From: Kangiella koreensis DSM 16069
GTDB lineage: Bacteria; Pseudomonadota; Gammaproteobacteria; Enterobacterales; Kangiellaceae
NCBI RefSeq assembly: GCF_000024085.1
Contig: NC_013166.1
Span: 744,001 to 808,000, forward strand
Length of the DNA: 64,000 nt
Direction: 5' to 3'
The notes beneath the pieces are model-generated. The model made no database searches and was not told where the DNA came from. It saw only the letters and a list, made by a program, of their open reading frames with translations. The translations under genes and the position numbers were made by a program. Numbering within the stretch: the stretch's first letter is position 1; the number at the start of each line of letters is the position of its first letter. Shown here in pieces: positions 28,129-37,909 of this stretch.

Positions 28129-28383
28129 ATGACTGATGAACAGTTAAAGAAATTACATTGGGCGAGTCGCCGTGGCATGTTGGAACTGGACGTGGTCTTG
28201 ATTCCTTATCTGGAAGAGGAAGCCTGCCAATTTGATGATGCGAAGTCTGCAGAATACGCAACTTTTTTAGAGCAGGATGATCCAGATCTTTATGCCTGGA
28301 TTATGGGGTATGAAACGCCCAAACCCGAATTCGAGGGTTTTGTTATTGCCATCAAAGAGTTTATTAATAAGAAGATTAAGTGA
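28129..28383 (+). CDS. sdhE: Succinate dehydrogenase flavinylation factor SdhE
   Basis: SdhE is a small soluble protein that promotes covalent FAD attachment to SdhA. The 84-residue sequence has the diagnostic RGMLELD motif (residues 14-20) and the helical DDPDLYAWIMGYE segment. It is followed by ygfX after 39 bases, the usual partner gene. Confidence 0.95.
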   Translation: MTDEQLKKLHWASRRGMLELDVVLIPYLEEEACQFDDAKSAEYATFLEQDDPDLYAWIMGYETPKPEFEGFVIAIKEFINKKIK

Positions 28384-28422
28384 TTTCTTGAGCCTTATCT
28401 AATGTCAATGTCAGGGAGCGAC

Positions 28423-28938
28423 ATGAATTTATTTATCGACATTCAACCATCCAAAACACTGCCTCGAGTGTTTATAGGCCTTTGGGCCTTATTAATTCTC
28501 AGCTTTGCTCTATTCGTTATTCCACGATACGCTTTACTGACCAGCTTGCTCCTATTGTTAGGGGCCGCTTTGGTTTTTGCGCCTTGTGCGCTTTGGCAAC
28601 AGAAAAGATTAAATAACCTGCTTCAAGGGGCACGACAGGTTCAGTTTATTGATGGCTGCTGGTATTTAGTCCTGCAAAATGGTGTCAGCATCGATAAGCA
28701 CTCCATTGAGCTTGGCAGCGATAATGTGGTCTGGCCCTGGTGGATTAAGTTGAATTATAAGTTAGTGCAAGGTGAAGACGAGCCATTGTTCATGAGAAGG
28801 TTTTTTCAACACAAAAAGCAACGGCTAAGGCAGTTATTGATTTTCCGAGATGCAGTGAGCGGCGAAGACTTCAGGCATCTGTCTCGAGTGTTACGCTATT
28901 ACCGCATCGATCATGATGAGGTGGGGAGTGGTAATTAA
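28423..28938 (+). CDS. ygfX: YgfX-like membrane protein
   Basis: The protein has two closely spaced N-terminal transmembrane helices (about residues 15-55 of the chosen start) and a C-terminal cytoplasmic part ending [23 protein letters not shown], the YgfX pattern. In E. coli YgfX (CptA) sits after sdhE and has been described as a toxin acting on the cytoskeleton, a role not visible in sequence. I chose ATG 28423 with AGGGAG five bases upstream over ATG 28402. Its end overlaps the convergent nadB stop by 4 bases. Confidence 0.75.
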   Translation: MNLFIDIQPSKTLPRVFIGLWALLILSFALFVIPRYALLTSLLLLLGAALVFAPCALWQQKRLNNLLQGARQVQFIDGCWYLVLQNGVSIDKHSIELGSDNVVWPWWIKLNYKLVQGEDEPLFMRRFFQHKKQRLRQLLIFRDAVSGEDFRHLSRVLRYYRIDHDEVGSGN

Positions 28939-30548
28939 TCCTGAACGGGTGGCTTCAAGCTAGAGTCTACAGCTTTGTCAGCAAGTTCTGGATAGTCTAA
29001 AGTGTAATGCAGGCCACGGCTTTCTTTGCGTTGCATGGCGCATCGTATGATGAGCTCGGCAACTACCACCAGATTGCGCAACTCAATCAGATCATTACTG
29101 ACTTTGAAGTTGCTGTAGTATTCGTGGATTTCCTGCTTCAACAACTCTATGCGTCTAAGTGCTCTTTGCAGGCGCTTATCTGTTCGTACAATACCCACAT
29201 AGTCCCACATCAATTGGCGTAGTTCGTGCCAGTTATGGCTGAGTACAACTTCCTCATCAGAATCAGTAACCTGGCTTTCATCCCAAGGAGGCAATTCTGG
29301 CGGTGACTGGCTGGGATCCCATTGTGATTCAATGTCATTGGCGGCTGACTGAGCAAACACCAGACACTCTAGTAAGGAGTTACTGGCCATGCGATTAGCC
29401 CCATGCAGGCCGGTACAGGCCACTTCACCGATTGCATACAAGCCATCCACATCGGTGCGGCTATTGAGATCGACGCGTACGCCACCGCAGGTGTAATGCG
29501 CTGCGGGAACCACAGGAATGGCATCTTTAGTAATATCAAGGCCAAACTCCAGGCAGCGCGAATAAATAGTCGGGAAATGGCTTTTGATAAAGTCTTCATC
29601 TTTGTGAGAGATATCGAGATAGACACACTCAATACCATGTTTTTTGATTTCATGGTCAATGGTGCGCGCGACAATGTCTCTAGGTGCCAGCTCTGCTCGC
29701 TCATCATATTCCGGCATAAAGCGTTCGCCATTAGGGCGCAGCAATACCGCTCCCTCACCGCGTAAGGCTTCGCTGATCAGAAAACTGCGAGCCTGAGGAT
29801 GATAAAGGCAAGTTGGATGAAACTGGTTAAACTCCAGGTTGGCAACGCTACAGCCTGCACGCCAGGCCATGGCAATGCCATCGCCACTGGCGACATCAGG
29901 GTTGGAGGTATAAAGATAAACCTTGCTGGCTCCGCCTGTGGCCAATACCACAAAGCGCGCACTGATGGTTTCGACACGATCTTTTTTAAGATTGAGTACA
30001 TAAGCGCCATGACAGCGATTATCGGTTTTCCCAAGCTTTTGACTGGTAATCATATCAACGGCGATATAATGTTCGAGGATATGGATATTGGGTTCGTTAA
30101 GCACTGCCGAAACTAATGTCGTTGAAACGGCTTTACCAGTAGCATCATCGGAATGGATAATGCGGCGTTTGCTATGGCCACCTTCGCGAGTGAGGTGGTA
30201 TTGTTCAGCTTCTTTACTGAACATGACGCCGCGTTCAATCAGCCACTCAATGGCTTCGCGCGAATGTTCCACGGTATAGCGAACGGCTTTTTCATCACAC
30301 AGACCTGCGCCAGCAATCAGGGTATCCTCAACATGAGAGTCAACACTATCGCTTTCATCCAGTACTGCGGCAATGCCGCCCTGGGCATAAAATGTTGAGC
30401 CCTCGGTGACTTCAGCTTTGCTGAGAACAGTGATTTTGCCCAAGTGAGCCAATCGTAAAGCGACTGACAAACCGGCAGCACCGCTACCAATAACCAATAC
30501 ATCTGTAGTGTGCTGAGTAGTATTAATTGTGTTTTTCATGATATCCAT
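28935..30548 (-). CDS. nadB: L-aspartate oxidase NadB
   Basis: NadB oxidises L-aspartate to iminoaspartate, the first step of de novo NAD synthesis. The 537-residue protein has the FAD-binding [18 protein letters not shown], the [12 protein letters not shown] loop, the capping-domain HPTCLY and EALRGEGA segments, and [13 protein letters not shown] near the flavin. The size matches E. coli (540). It starts 12 bases from a sigma-E-like promoter that fires away from it towards rpoE. The ATG at 30539 is an alternative start. Confidence 0.96.
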   Translation of the reverse strand: MDIMKNTINTTQHTTDVLVIGSGAAGLSVALRLAHLGKITVLSKAEVTEGSTFYAQGGIAAVLDESDSVDSHVEDTLIAGAGLCDEKAVRYTVEHSREAIEWLIERGVMFSKEAEQYHLTREGGHSKRRIIHSDDATGKAVSTTLVSAVLNEPNIHILEHYIAVDMITSQKLGKTDNRCHGAYVLNLKKDRVETISARFVVLATGGASKVYLYTSNPDVASGDGIAMAWRAGCSVANLEFNQFHPTCLYHPQARSFLISEALRGEGAVLLRPNGERFMPEYDERAELAPRDIVARTIDHEIKKHGIECVYLDISHKDEDFIKSHFPTIYSRCLEFGLDITKDAIPVVPAAHYTCGGVRVDLNSRTDVDGLYAIGEVACTGLHGANRMASNSLLECLVFAQSAANDIESQWDPSQSPPELPPWDESQVTDSDEEVVLSHNWHELRQLMWDYVGIVRTDKRLQRALRRIELLKQEIHEYYSNFKVSNDLIELRNLVVVAELIIRCAMQRKESRGLHYTLDYPELADKAVDSSLKPPVQD

Positions 30549-30559
30549 GATAAAAGTTG

Positions 30560-30588
30560 GGAACTTTTCTACTGTTAAGCGAGTCTGT
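30560..30588 (+). promoter_or_regulatory. Sigma-E-like promoter of rpoE (autoregulation)
   Basis: GGAACTT (30560-30566) is followed after 17 bases by TCTGT, a near-consensus RpoE promoter (GGAACTT, about 16 bases, TCTGA/TCTAA). It points at rpoE, whose ATG is about 200 bases downstream, as in the autoregulated E. coli rpoE promoter. This is a sequence match only. Confidence 0.6.
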
Positions 30589-30791
30589 GTTTGTCACTAT
30601 CTGTTAGAAAGTCACTGGAAACTTTAGTTTTTTCCTAGCAGAATACCGTTTAATATTGGCGGACTTTATCATAACCGCACGATAGCCAGTTAGTTTTTTT
30701 GCTGGTTAGCGAAGGGTTGAATGACCCTGATCAATCAATGTTTGCCCTGCAAGCGACTTCGTAAAGAAGATAACAATTAAAAGGGGATTAT

Positions 30792-31382
30792 ATGTCTGGG
30801 CCTGATTTAGACTCAGAGTTAGTTAAGCGTGTTCAAGAAGGCGATAAGAGTGCTTTCGATATGCTGGTCAAGAAATACCAGCATAAAATCATGAATTTAA
30901 TATCCCGCTATGTCAGAGACAGTCATGAGGTGGCGGATATTTCACAAGAGGCTTTTATTAAAGCTTACCGTGCCTTGCCTGGTTTTCGTGGCGATAGTGC
31001 TTTTTATACCTGGCTGTACCGGATTGCGATTAATACCGCAAAAAATCATCTGGTATCAAAAGGGCGTAGGCCTCCTGGCAGTGATATTGACTCGGTAGAT
31101 GCCGAACAATACGAAGGTGGCGATGCTTTGCGCGACACTGGAAGTCCAGAGCGGATCATGTTCCGCGATGAGATTCAGACGATAATTTTCAAAACCATTG
31201 ACGAATTACCGGAAGATTTGAAGGCCGCAATTACCCTTAGAGAGATGGATGGTTTGAGTTACGAGGAAATTGCTGAGGTAATGGATTGTCCGGTCGGTAC
31301 TGTGCGTTCACGCATTTTCCGTGCTCGTGACGCGATTGACCAAAAAATTGCTCCGCTTCTGGAACAGAGTTGGCGTTCCTAG
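30792..31382 (+). CDS. rpoE: RNA polymerase sigma factor RpoE (sigma-E/AlgU)
   Basis: This ECF sigma factor controls the response to misfolded outer-membrane proteins. The 196-residue protein has region 2 (DISQEAFIKAYRALPGFRGDSAFYTWLYRIAINTAKN pattern) and region 4 (LREMDGLSYEEIAEVMDCPVGTVRSRIFRARDAI), closely like E. coli RpoE. AAAAGGGGA precedes the ATG. Its anti-sigma factor RseA is encoded downstream, but after an unusually long 351-base gap. Confidence 0.97.
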   Translation: MSGPDLDSELVKRVQEGDKSAFDMLVKKYQHKIMNLISRYVRDSHEVADISQEAFIKAYRALPGFRGDSAFYTWLYRIAINTAKNHLVSKGRRPPGSDIDSVDAEQYEGGDALRDTGSPERIMFRDEIQTIIFKTIDELPEDLKAAITLREMDGLSYEEIAEVMDCPVGTVRSRIFRARDAIDQKIAPLLEQSWRS

Positions 31383-31733
31383 CACGATGAGGTTAACAGT
31401 AGAAATACAAACTTTTTTACATTTCTTCTGAACTTTTTACACAGAGCTCAGTCAATGTGTATAGGAATTGAGCTGATTATAGGAAAGCTTAATTATCGCT
31501 GAATCAATGCTTAATCAACTTTTGTTTTAAAATCAAGTGGTTAAGTTTCGCTTGATGTCTTGCAGAATTAGGATGGAAAGCAACTGCTAAATGCTTTTGT
31601 TAGAGAAAGATCATCTAATGCCTTCTGAAAAGGCATTTTGGCTTTATGGACAGTAAGTCGCGAGTTATGCCGGCGTTGGTATGTTTAGGCGCCATAATTT
31701 GGCTTGTGGTTGGAATTAAGAGGTTGGATGTTA
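31383..31733 (+). other. Long rpoE-rseA spacer
   Basis: These 351 bases hold no credible ORF. They contain a sigma-E-like promoter match (31429-31456) and a hairpin AATGCCTT/AAGGCATT (31617-31637) with only a short T-run. In E. coli rpoE and rseA are nearly adjacent, so a spacer of this size is notable; a small RNA or a separate rseA promoter would fit. Confidence 0.5.
31429..31456 (+). promoter_or_regulatory. Sigma-E-like promoter upstream of rseA
   Basis: TGAACTT (31429-31435), 16 bases, then TCAAT (31452-31456). It keeps the AACTT core and the TC at -10. It would give rseA its own feedback promoter or drive a transcript from the spacer. Confidence 0.4.
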
Positions 31734-32432
31734 ATGTTGGATAAAAACGATTTAGATAAAGGCGCTGCCAAAAGCCTTGATAAGCAAAGCGTGTCCGCAT
31801 GTGTGGATAGCGAGCTTGAAGCTTTTGCTACTGAAAGCAGCTTTGCCTTTGAGTCTGAAGAAATGCAGCTATGGAGCCGATATCATTTAATTGGCCAGGT
31901 AATGCGTGATGAGGCTCAGCATTTGGACATGGATATTTCCAGTCGAATTAATGAGCAAATTGATAAGGAACCAGTTTATACAGCAAGTCCGACTAAACCA
32001 AAGTCCAACGTTATTAGATTCCCAACCAATCCATTCAAGCAATTAGCAGGCTATGCTATCGCTGCCTCAGTGGCCTTGGTGGTACTTTTCAACGTGGGAA
32101 CTCAATCGCAAGTCGATTCACAGGCAACGACTTTAGCAGCTGTCAGCAATACCAATTCTCAAGCTTCTGGTAACGCTATGACTACAAATACACAGGCTTC
32201 CAACTTGAGTATGGCTGAACGTCAAGAATTACAGACGATTCATGATATGTTTTTGAAGCATGAGTCTTTGTCACATTCTAGTTTGTTACCCAGCGTACAA
32301 GTGGTTAGTAACCAGAAAGTGATTCCGGTCAGTGTGCCTATGTTAGCTGAACAGACGTTGCCTCAAGAGTCTATGCTACAAGGCCAACCAGCGCCAGAAG
32401 TCAAAGAATCTGAGCAAGAGGGAGCTCAATAA
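31734..32432 (+). CDS. rseA: Sigma-E anti-sigma factor RseA
   Basis: RseA is an inner-membrane protein that holds RpoE until DegS and RseP cleave it. The N-terminal anti-sigma domain shows ESEEMQLWSRYHLIGQVMRDE, as in RseA/MucA. One transmembrane helix (QLAGYAIAASVALVVLFNV) follows at about residues 100-120, then a periplasmic Ser/Gln/Thr-rich domain. I chose ATG 31734, nine bases after AGAGG; ATG 31728 is too close to it. No rseB follows, only a terminator and then rseC. Confidence 0.88.
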   Translation: MLDKNDLDKGAAKSLDKQSVSACVDSELEAFATESSFAFESEEMQLWSRYHLIGQVMRDEAQHLDMDISSRINEQIDKEPVYTASPTKPKSNVIRFPTNPFKQLAGYAIAASVALVVLFNVGTQSQVDSQATTLAAVSNTNSQASGNAMTTNTQASNLSMAERQELQTIHDMFLKHESLSHSSLLPSVQVVSNQKVIPVSVPMLAEQTLPQESMLQGQPAPEVKESEQEGAQ

Positions 32433-32452
32433 AAATCCCCACTTCCAACCTA

Positions 32453-32488
32453 TACAAAAAAGCCGGAGTTTGACTTCGGCTTTTTTGT
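32453..32488 (+). terminator. Rho-independent terminator after rseA
   Basis: AAGCCGGAG, TTTGA loop, CTTCGGCTT (one G-T wobble) and a T-run, separating rseA from rseC. Confidence 0.9.
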
Positions 32489-32593
32489 TTTGAGCCAGTG
32501 AATGATGACTCTTTCATTTACCATGAATCCTTCACTGCTTTTCGTATCAGTTTGCAGTAAAATGAAAACCTCAGTCTAAAAGACGCATTTCTT

Positions 32594-33085
32594 ATGACAG
32601 AAAGCAATATGTTGACAGAACTTGGTCACGTGGTGGCTAAAGAGAAGGATACTGTCTGGGTGCAAACACAGAGTAGAACTGGCTGTTCAAGCTGCCAGGT
32701 GAATTCGGTTTGTGGCAGTGGTATTGTTAGCAAAGCGTTTTCCCATAAAGTGTTTATCACCCCCTTGAAAAATCACATCAATGCCAATATAGATGATGAA
32801 GTAGAAGTTGGAATTCCTGAAGATTTGGTGGTTCGAGCTTCTTTTATGGTGTATCTGGTGCCGCTGATTAGCATGATCATTGCTTTGCTGGTTTGGCAGT
32901 TCTTGCTCACTAACCCTTCTGAGTTGAGCTCTATTCTCGCTGCCGTAGCTGGCCTGGCAATTGGTTTTGTGATTACTCACTTCTACAGTAGATCTGCGGC
33001 TGAAAAAGGTCAAACAGAGCCGGTTCTGTTAAGAATTGTAAAGAGACCGATTGCGGTGAAACAAATCGAAACAACCCTCGACTAA
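32594..33085 (+). CDS. rseC: RseC/MucC-like membrane protein
   Basis: The 163-residue inner-membrane protein has the cysteine cluster TGCSSCQVNSVCGSG in its N-terminal domain and two transmembrane helices (about residues 83-102 and 110-130), the RseC layout. RseC is linked to sigma-E regulation and to the SoxR-reducing system. It stands after a terminator, so it probably has its own promoter or depends on read-through. Confidence 0.88.
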   Translation: MTESNMLTELGHVVAKEKDTVWVQTQSRTGCSSCQVNSVCGSGIVSKAFSHKVFITPLKNHINANIDDEVEVGIPEDLVVRASFMVYLVPLISMIIALLVWQFLLTNPSELSSILAAVAGLAIGFVITHFYSRSAAEKGQTEPVLLRIVKRPIAVKQIETTLD

Positions 33086-33102
33086 CCACTGACGACTCTG
33101 TC

Positions 33103-33130
33103 GGAACTGTTTACCTTATTAATTTTCCAA
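33103..33130 (+). promoter_or_regulatory. Sigma-E-like promoter of the degQ-like protease gene
   Basis: GGAACTG (33103-33109), 16 bases, then TCCAA (33126-33130), about 100 bases before the protease start. It fits the expected sigma-E control of periplasmic DegP-type proteases. Confidence 0.45.
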
Positions 33131-33232
33131 CCTATGTAGTCTGATTCAGCCATTGCGTTTTTCTGTGGCTGTTTTGTGGACATATTAATACTTTAAAACA
33201 AGTGCTGATATCACACGTTGCGGGAGTTGATA

Positions 33233-34531
33233 ATGATGCTAAAGCGTTTTTATTCGAGTGGACTAATTCTTTTGTTGGTTTTTCTGGCTAGCTCATTGAG
33301 TGTACCGGCTAGAGCTTCCTTTCCTGAATTCACTGAGCTGGTTGAAAAAGTTCAGCCCAGCGTGGTCAGTATTCAGGTCGATGTTGTTCGATGGGGGCGA
33401 ACGGCCGGACGTTCCGGTGGTTCCGGTTTTATTGTCGATGACGAAGGCTATATTCTGACTAATCATCATGTGATTGATAATGGTAGCAAGGTCACCGTTA
33501 AACTGTTTAATGGTCGCGAGTTCGAAGCTGAGGTGGTTGGTAGTGATGCCAATACCGATGTTGCCTTGTTGAAAATTGAGCCCGGCAAGCAAAAACTAAA
33601 CCCCCTTAAATTGGGTACTTCAGAAGTACTCAAAGTAGGTGAGTGGGTGCTTGCATTTGGTGCGCCCTTTAACCTTGAACAGACAGTTACAGCAGGAATC
33701 GTTAGTGCGAAAGGTCGGGGCGAAGTAGGCTCTCAGTATGTGCCTTTTATTCAAACTGACGTTGCTATAAATCGTGGCAACTCAGGCGGACCATTGATCA
33801 ACCTGGAGGGCGAGGTAGTCGGCATTAATTCAATGATTTTTAACCCTATGGTTAGTTCGGGCCTGTCTTTCTCAATCCCTATCGACTTAGTGAATAATGT
33901 ACGTCAGCAATTGCTGGAAAGTGGGGTCGTTAACCGTGGTTACTTAGGTGTCCAGTTCGGTCCAGTCGACCAAGATAAAGCTGATGCTTTCGGTCTCAAA
34001 GAGGTGGGAGGTTCGTTAGTGACTCGCATTTACCCTGATTCAGCCGCAGAAAAGGCTAAACTGCAGGAAGGTGATGTGGTAGTTGCTGTCGATGGTAAAC
34101 CGGTACGTAAAGCACAAGACTTGCCGTATTACATTGGACAGAAGATGCCGGGGGATAAAGCTCAGTTAAAGATAGTGCGTAACGGTAAAGAACGCGATGT
34201 TGAAGCAGTGCTTACTGACGGTGCTGGTCGTATCGTCAGTGTTGATAACGGAAGCAATCAGCTCGGTATTCGAGTGCAAGCGTTACGTGATGATTTGCAG
34301 GAAGCTTATGGCGTTCGTCATGGCGTGGTGGTTAGCGAAGTGATGGATAAGAGTCCGGCTGCAGAAGCAGGGATTCAGAACGGTGATATCATTCAGAAGC
34401 TGCATCGAACTCCTATTCGTTCAATGGATGATTATCAGGCCGCATTGGCAGATTTGCCGGAGCGAGGTAAAGTCGCTGTGCTGGTGGTCAGACCGGGGCG
34501 CGGCAGTGACTTCCTGGTGATTCAGTTATAA
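33233..34531 (+). CDS. Periplasmic DegP/DegQ/MucD-type serine endoprotease
   Basis: This HtrA-family protease degrades or refolds damaged envelope proteins. The 432-residue protein has a signal peptide (to about residue 28, VPARA), a trypsin-like domain with catalytic His79 (TNHHVID), Asp109 (NTDVALLKI) and Ser184 (RGNSGGPL), and two C-terminal PDZ domains (about residues 225-320 and 340-430). ATG 33233 has GGGAG six bases upstream. Its place after rpoE-rseA-rseC matches Pseudomonas mucD. Confidence 0.93.
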   Translation: MMLKRFYSSGLILLLVFLASSLSVPARASFPEFTELVEKVQPSVVSIQVDVVRWGRTAGRSGGSGFIVDDEGYILTNHHVIDNGSKVTVKLFNGREFEAEVVGSDANTDVALLKIEPGKQKLNPLKLGTSEVLKVGEWVLAFGAPFNLEQTVTAGIVSAKGRGEVGSQYVPFIQTDVAINRGNSGGPLINLEGEVVGINSMIFNPMVSSGLSFSIPIDLVNNVRQQLLESGVVNRGYLGVQFGPVDQDKADAFGLKEVGGSLVTRIYPDSAAEKAKLQEGDVVVAVDGKPVRKAQDLPYYIGQKMPGDKAQLKIVRNGKERDVEAVLTDGAGRIVSVDNGSNQLGIRVQALRDDLQEAYGVRHGVVVSEVMDKSPAAEAGIQNGDIIQKLHRTPIRSMDDYQAALADLPERGKVAVLVVRPGRGSDFLVIQL

Positions 34532-34547
34532 AAAAGAAACTCTTACG

Positions 34548-34575
34548 GGCCAGTGCTTCTAGTGCTGGCCTTTTC
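34548..34575 (+). terminator. Probable terminator after degQ-like gene
   Basis: GGCCAG and CTGGCC enclose an 11-base loop, followed by TTTT. The T-run is short. Confidence 0.7.
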
Positions 34576-34724
34576 AGTTGTTTCAGCTACAATAGGCCGC
34601 TAAATTGCCAAGGGTAATTGTCCCTTATATACCAATGCATAGCCGGCTGTTTTGAGTCAAATGATAAAACAGCTATGTAAGGTAGCACATTCACCAACAA
34701 TCGAAGGAATTCAGCGGAACATCT

Positions 34725-36533
34725 ATGTCCTACACCGATTATATTCGTAACTTCTCTATTATTGCCCATATTGATCACGGTAAGTCGACTTTGTCGGATC
34801 GTTTGATCCATGCCTGTGGCGGTCTAACTGACAGGGAAATGGCGGAGCAAGTACTGGATTCCATGGATATCGAGCGTGAACGTGGTATTACCATTAAAGC
34901 GCAAAGTGTGACGTTGAATTACACCGCTAAAGACGGCCATACCTACCAATTGAACTTTATTGATACGCCTGGACACGTGGACTTCTCCTATGAAGTATCG
35001 CGCTCATTGGCGGCCTGTGAAGGTGCTTTGTTGGTGGTGGATGCCGCACAGGGTGTTGAGGCGCAAACACTGGCTAATTGCTACACCGCGATTGAGCAAG
35101 ATTTGGAAGTAGTGCCTGTATTAAATAAAATTGATTTACCAGCCGCTGACTGTGATCGCGTGATTCAAGAGATTGAAGATATCGTGGGTATCGAAGCGAT
35201 GGATGCAGTGCAATGCAGTGCTAAAACGGGTGTCGGTATTGAAGAACTGCTGGAACGTATTGTTCGCGATATTCCTCCAGCAGAAGGCGATCCAGATGCA
35301 CCACTACAGGCTTTGATTGTTGATTCCTGGTTTGATAACTACCTTGGTGTCGTGTCGCTGGTTCGCGTGATGCAGGGTACCATTCGTAAAAATGACAAGA
35401 TGCAGGTGATGTCGACAGGTAAATCGCATGTGGTTGATCACGTGGGCATATTTACCCCTAAACGCAACGATACCGAGATTTTACGTGCTGGAGAAGTGGG
35501 TTTTATTATTGCCGGTATCAAGGAAATCCAAGGGGCACCAGTGGGTGATACCATCACTCTGACCAAAGCCCCAGCTGAAAAACCACTACCAGGGTTTAAG
35601 AAAGTTAAACCGCAGGTTTATGCCGGTCTATTCCCCGTTAGTTCAGATGACTATGAGTCTTTCCGTGATGCCTTGGCCAAATTAAGTTTGAATGATGCCT
35701 CATTGTTTTATGAGCCAGAAAACTCGACTGCACTGGGTTTTGGTTTCCGTTGTGGCTTCTTGGGCATGCTGCACATGGAGATCGTTCAAGAGCGTTTAGA
35801 GCGCGAGTATAATCTTGATTTGATTACCACAGCGCCAACGGTAGTCTATGAAGTGACAACTACTGATGGCGAAACATTGTATGTGGATAATCCTTCCAAA
35901 TTACCGCCGCTATCGAATATTGACGAAATTCGAGAACCTATTTGCGAAGCCAATATTTTAGTACCACAAGAGCATTTGGGCAGTGTCATAACCCTTTGTG
36001 TCGAAAAGCGTGGTGTGCAAACCAAAATGCATTATGCTGGAAACCAGGTTGCTCTAACTTATGAGATGCCGATGAATGAGGTGGTGCTCGACTTTTTCGA
36101 CAGGCTAAAGTCGGTCAGCCGTGGTTATGCATCACTGGACTACAGCTTCAAAAGATTCCAGGCTGATAAGCTCGTACGTTTGGATATTCTCATTAATGGT
36201 GAAACGGTTGATGCCTTGGCATTGATCGTGCATAAGGACCAGGCTCCTTATAAAGGACGCGATCTAGTCGAGAAGATGAAGGAAATCATTCCTCGTCAAA
36301 TGTTTGAAGTGGCCATTCAGGCTGCGATTGGAAATCATGTTATTGCACGCTCGACGGTCAAAGCTTTGCGTAAAAACGTATTGGCAAAGTGTTATGGTGG
36401 TGACGTGTCGCGTAAGCGTAAACTATTGGAAAAACAGAAGGCCGGTAAAAAACGCATGAAGCAGGTGGGTAAAGTAGAAATCCCACAAGAGGCTTTCCTT
36501 GCGGTTCTGCATGTCGGCAAAGACAACAAATAA
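34725..36533 (+). CDS. lepA: Elongation factor 4 (LepA)
   Basis: LepA is a ribosome-associated GTPase. The 602-residue protein has G1 [14 protein letters not shown] near residue 13, G3 [13 protein letters not shown]4 NKIDLP and the LepA-specific C-terminal domain ending in [13 protein letters not shown]. It starts the lepA-lepB-DUF4845-rnc-era-recO-pdxJ-acpS run, which is a conserved gammaproteobacterial order. lepB follows after 15 bases. Confidence 0.97.
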   Translation: MSYTDYIRNFSIIAHIDHGKSTLSDRLIHACGGLTDREMAEQVLDSMDIERERGITIKAQSVTLNYTAKDGHTYQLNFIDTPGHVDFSYEVSRSLAACEGALLVVDAAQGVEAQTLANCYTAIEQDLEVVPVLNKIDLPAADCDRVIQEIEDIVGIEAMDAVQCSAKTGVGIEELLERIVRDIPPAEGDPDAPLQALIVDSWFDNYLGVVSLVRVMQGTIRKNDKMQVMSTGKSHVVDHVGIFTPKRNDTEILRAGEVGFIIAGIKEIQGAPVGDTITLTKAPAEKPLPGFKKVKPQVYAGLFPVSSDDYESFRDALAKLSLNDASLFYEPENSTALGFGFRCGFLGMLHMEIVQERLEREYNLDLITTAPTVVYEVTTTDGETLYVDNPSKLPPLSNIDEIREPICEANILVPQEHLGSVITLCVEKRGVQTKMHYAGNQVALTYEMPMNEVVLDFFDRLKSVSRGYASLDYSFKRFQADKLVRLDILINGETVDALALIVHKDQAPYKGRDLVEKMKEIIPRQMFEVAIQAAIGNHVIARSTVKALRKNVLAKCYGGDVSRKRKLLEKQKAGKKRMKQVGKVEIPQEAFLAVLHVGKDNK

Positions 36534-36548
36534 CAAAAGAAGGCCCTG

Positions 36549-37421
36549 ATGATTTACTACGATTTCGGATTTTATCTGCTATTAGCAACCTTGGTAACAG
36601 GTGTTGTTACTTTGATTGATAAGCTTAAATGGCGCAAGGAGCGTGAAGCGAAAGGTATCGAGTATGATGAAAAAGGCAACGAAAAGATGCCAATGCTTAT
36701 TGATATCAGCCGCTCGTTTTTTCCGATTATTTTGGTCGTATTCTTGCTAAGGTCTTTTCTGTTTGAGCCTTACCGTATCCCTTCGGGTAGTATGAATCCC
36801 GGACTCTATGACGGTGACTTTATTCTGGTCAATAAATTTTCTTATGGCATTCGTATGCCGGGCTTCAATACCACTATCATTCCTACAGGCTCACCAAAAC
36901 GTGGTGAGGTGGTGGTATTTCATCCTCCACATGAACCACAAACAGCTTATATCAAGCGTGTTATTGGCGAACCGGGTGATCGGTTAGAGTGGGATCGCGG
37001 TGTTTTGACCATAACTCCAACTTGTGATGATGGAGAGGTATGCCAGCCTATTGTGATTCGTTCAGAGCTTGTATCGGATGAAGCGCCGGAGCTGGTTCCA
37101 CAGGCCGAAGTTTTTGATTTGTATGACGAAAGCCTGGGCGACAATAGTTATCAGGTTCTTTATCTTGACCCGCGGGCACGTGCCAGACAAAGCCTCAAGC
37201 AGTCGTGGTCAACGGTAGTGCCTCAAAACAAGTATTTTGTTATGGGTGATAACCGAGACTCAAGTATGGACTCGCGATACTGGGAGTTTGTTGAGGAAGA
37301 AGCATTGATTGGTCGAGCAGCTTATAAATGGTTGTTTTTGGAGTTCACAGATGAGCCAGTAATATTTGGCAAAAAGTTACCAAAAGGCGTATCTTTTGCT
37401 AGAGTAGGTTCTATTGAATAA
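36549..37421 (+). CDS. lepB: Signal peptidase I
   Basis: LepB removes signal peptides from exported proteins at the periplasmic face. The 290-residue protein has two N-terminal membrane helices (about residues 2-22 and 57-72) and the Ser-Lys dyad: Ser81 in RIPSGSMNPGLYDGD and Lys136 in AYIKRVIGEPGD. The later box MGDNRDSSMDSRYWEF is also present. A mid-region insertion with CDDGEVCQ is typical of proteobacterial LepB. Confidence 0.96.
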   Translation: MIYYDFGFYLLLATLVTGVVTLIDKLKWRKEREAKGIEYDEKGNEKMPMLIDISRSFFPIILVVFLLRSFLFEPYRIPSGSMNPGLYDGDFILVNKFSYGIRMPGFNTTIIPTGSPKRGEVVVFHPPHEPQTAYIKRVIGEPGDRLEWDRGVLTITPTCDDGEVCQPIVIRSELVSDEAPELVPQAEVFDLYDESLGDNSYQVLYLDPRARARQSLKQSWSTVVPQNKYFVMGDNRDSSMDSRYWEFVEEEALIGRAAYKWLFLEFTDEPVIFGKKLPKGVSFARVGSIE

Positions 37422-37496
37422 GCGACATCAGTGATTTAACGTGATTCTTGCTAAATAATAACTTATCAGGCAAGAAGGACAAAGGAGTATGGGGAA

Positions 37497-37862
37497 ATGC
37501 TGAATAGAAGACATCAAGATGGTATGACAGGTGCAGGTTGGGTCATAGTATTGGCCATTGTCCTGTTTTTTATGTTTATGTTAATTAAATTAACGCCTGC
37601 TTATCTAGAGTATTTTAGCATCAAAAGTTCAATGGCATCAGTGGCAGAGCAGAATGTAGGTAACAGTTCTACTGGAGAAATTAGACGTTTACTTGCAGGG
37701 CGTTTAAATATTAATGAAGTAAAATCGATTAAAGCTTCAGATGCTCAGGTGAAAGATATTACTGGCGGCCGCGCACTCTATGTCAAGTATGAGCGCCGTA
37801 TTCCTTTGTTTGGAAACATCAGTGCTTTGCTTGAGTTTGAAAATGAAGTGCCCCTCAATTAG
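37497..37862 (+). CDS. DUF4845 membrane protein
   Basis: This 121-residue protein has one N-terminal membrane helix (about residues 13-33) after MTGAGW, and a small periplasmic domain ending YERRIPLFGNISALLEFE. This is the DUF4845 family, regularly found between lepB and rnc in gammaproteobacteria and of unknown function. The G-x-G start of the helix recalls pilin-like proteins, but there is no GFxxxE prepilin site. Confidence 0.85.
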   Translation: MLNRRHQDGMTGAGWVIVLAIVLFFMFMLIKLTPAYLEYFSIKSSMASVAEQNVGNSSTGEIRRLLAGRLNINEVKSIKASDAQVKDITGGRALYVKYERRIPLFGNISALLEFENEVPLN

Positions 37863-37909
37863 AGGCCCTTTCAATTAACTGAGTAAATAGTAAGGTTTTT
37901 ACTGCCAAG

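Noticed and set aside
29369..29765. Two long reading frames (129 minus, 120 plus codons) inside nadB
   Set aside because: Both are shadows of nadB in other frames; NadB motifs run through the whole stretch.
31617..31637. Hairpin before rseA as a true terminator of rpoE
   Set aside because: The stem is AT-rich and the following T-run is broken after four bases, so I left it only as part of the spacer description.
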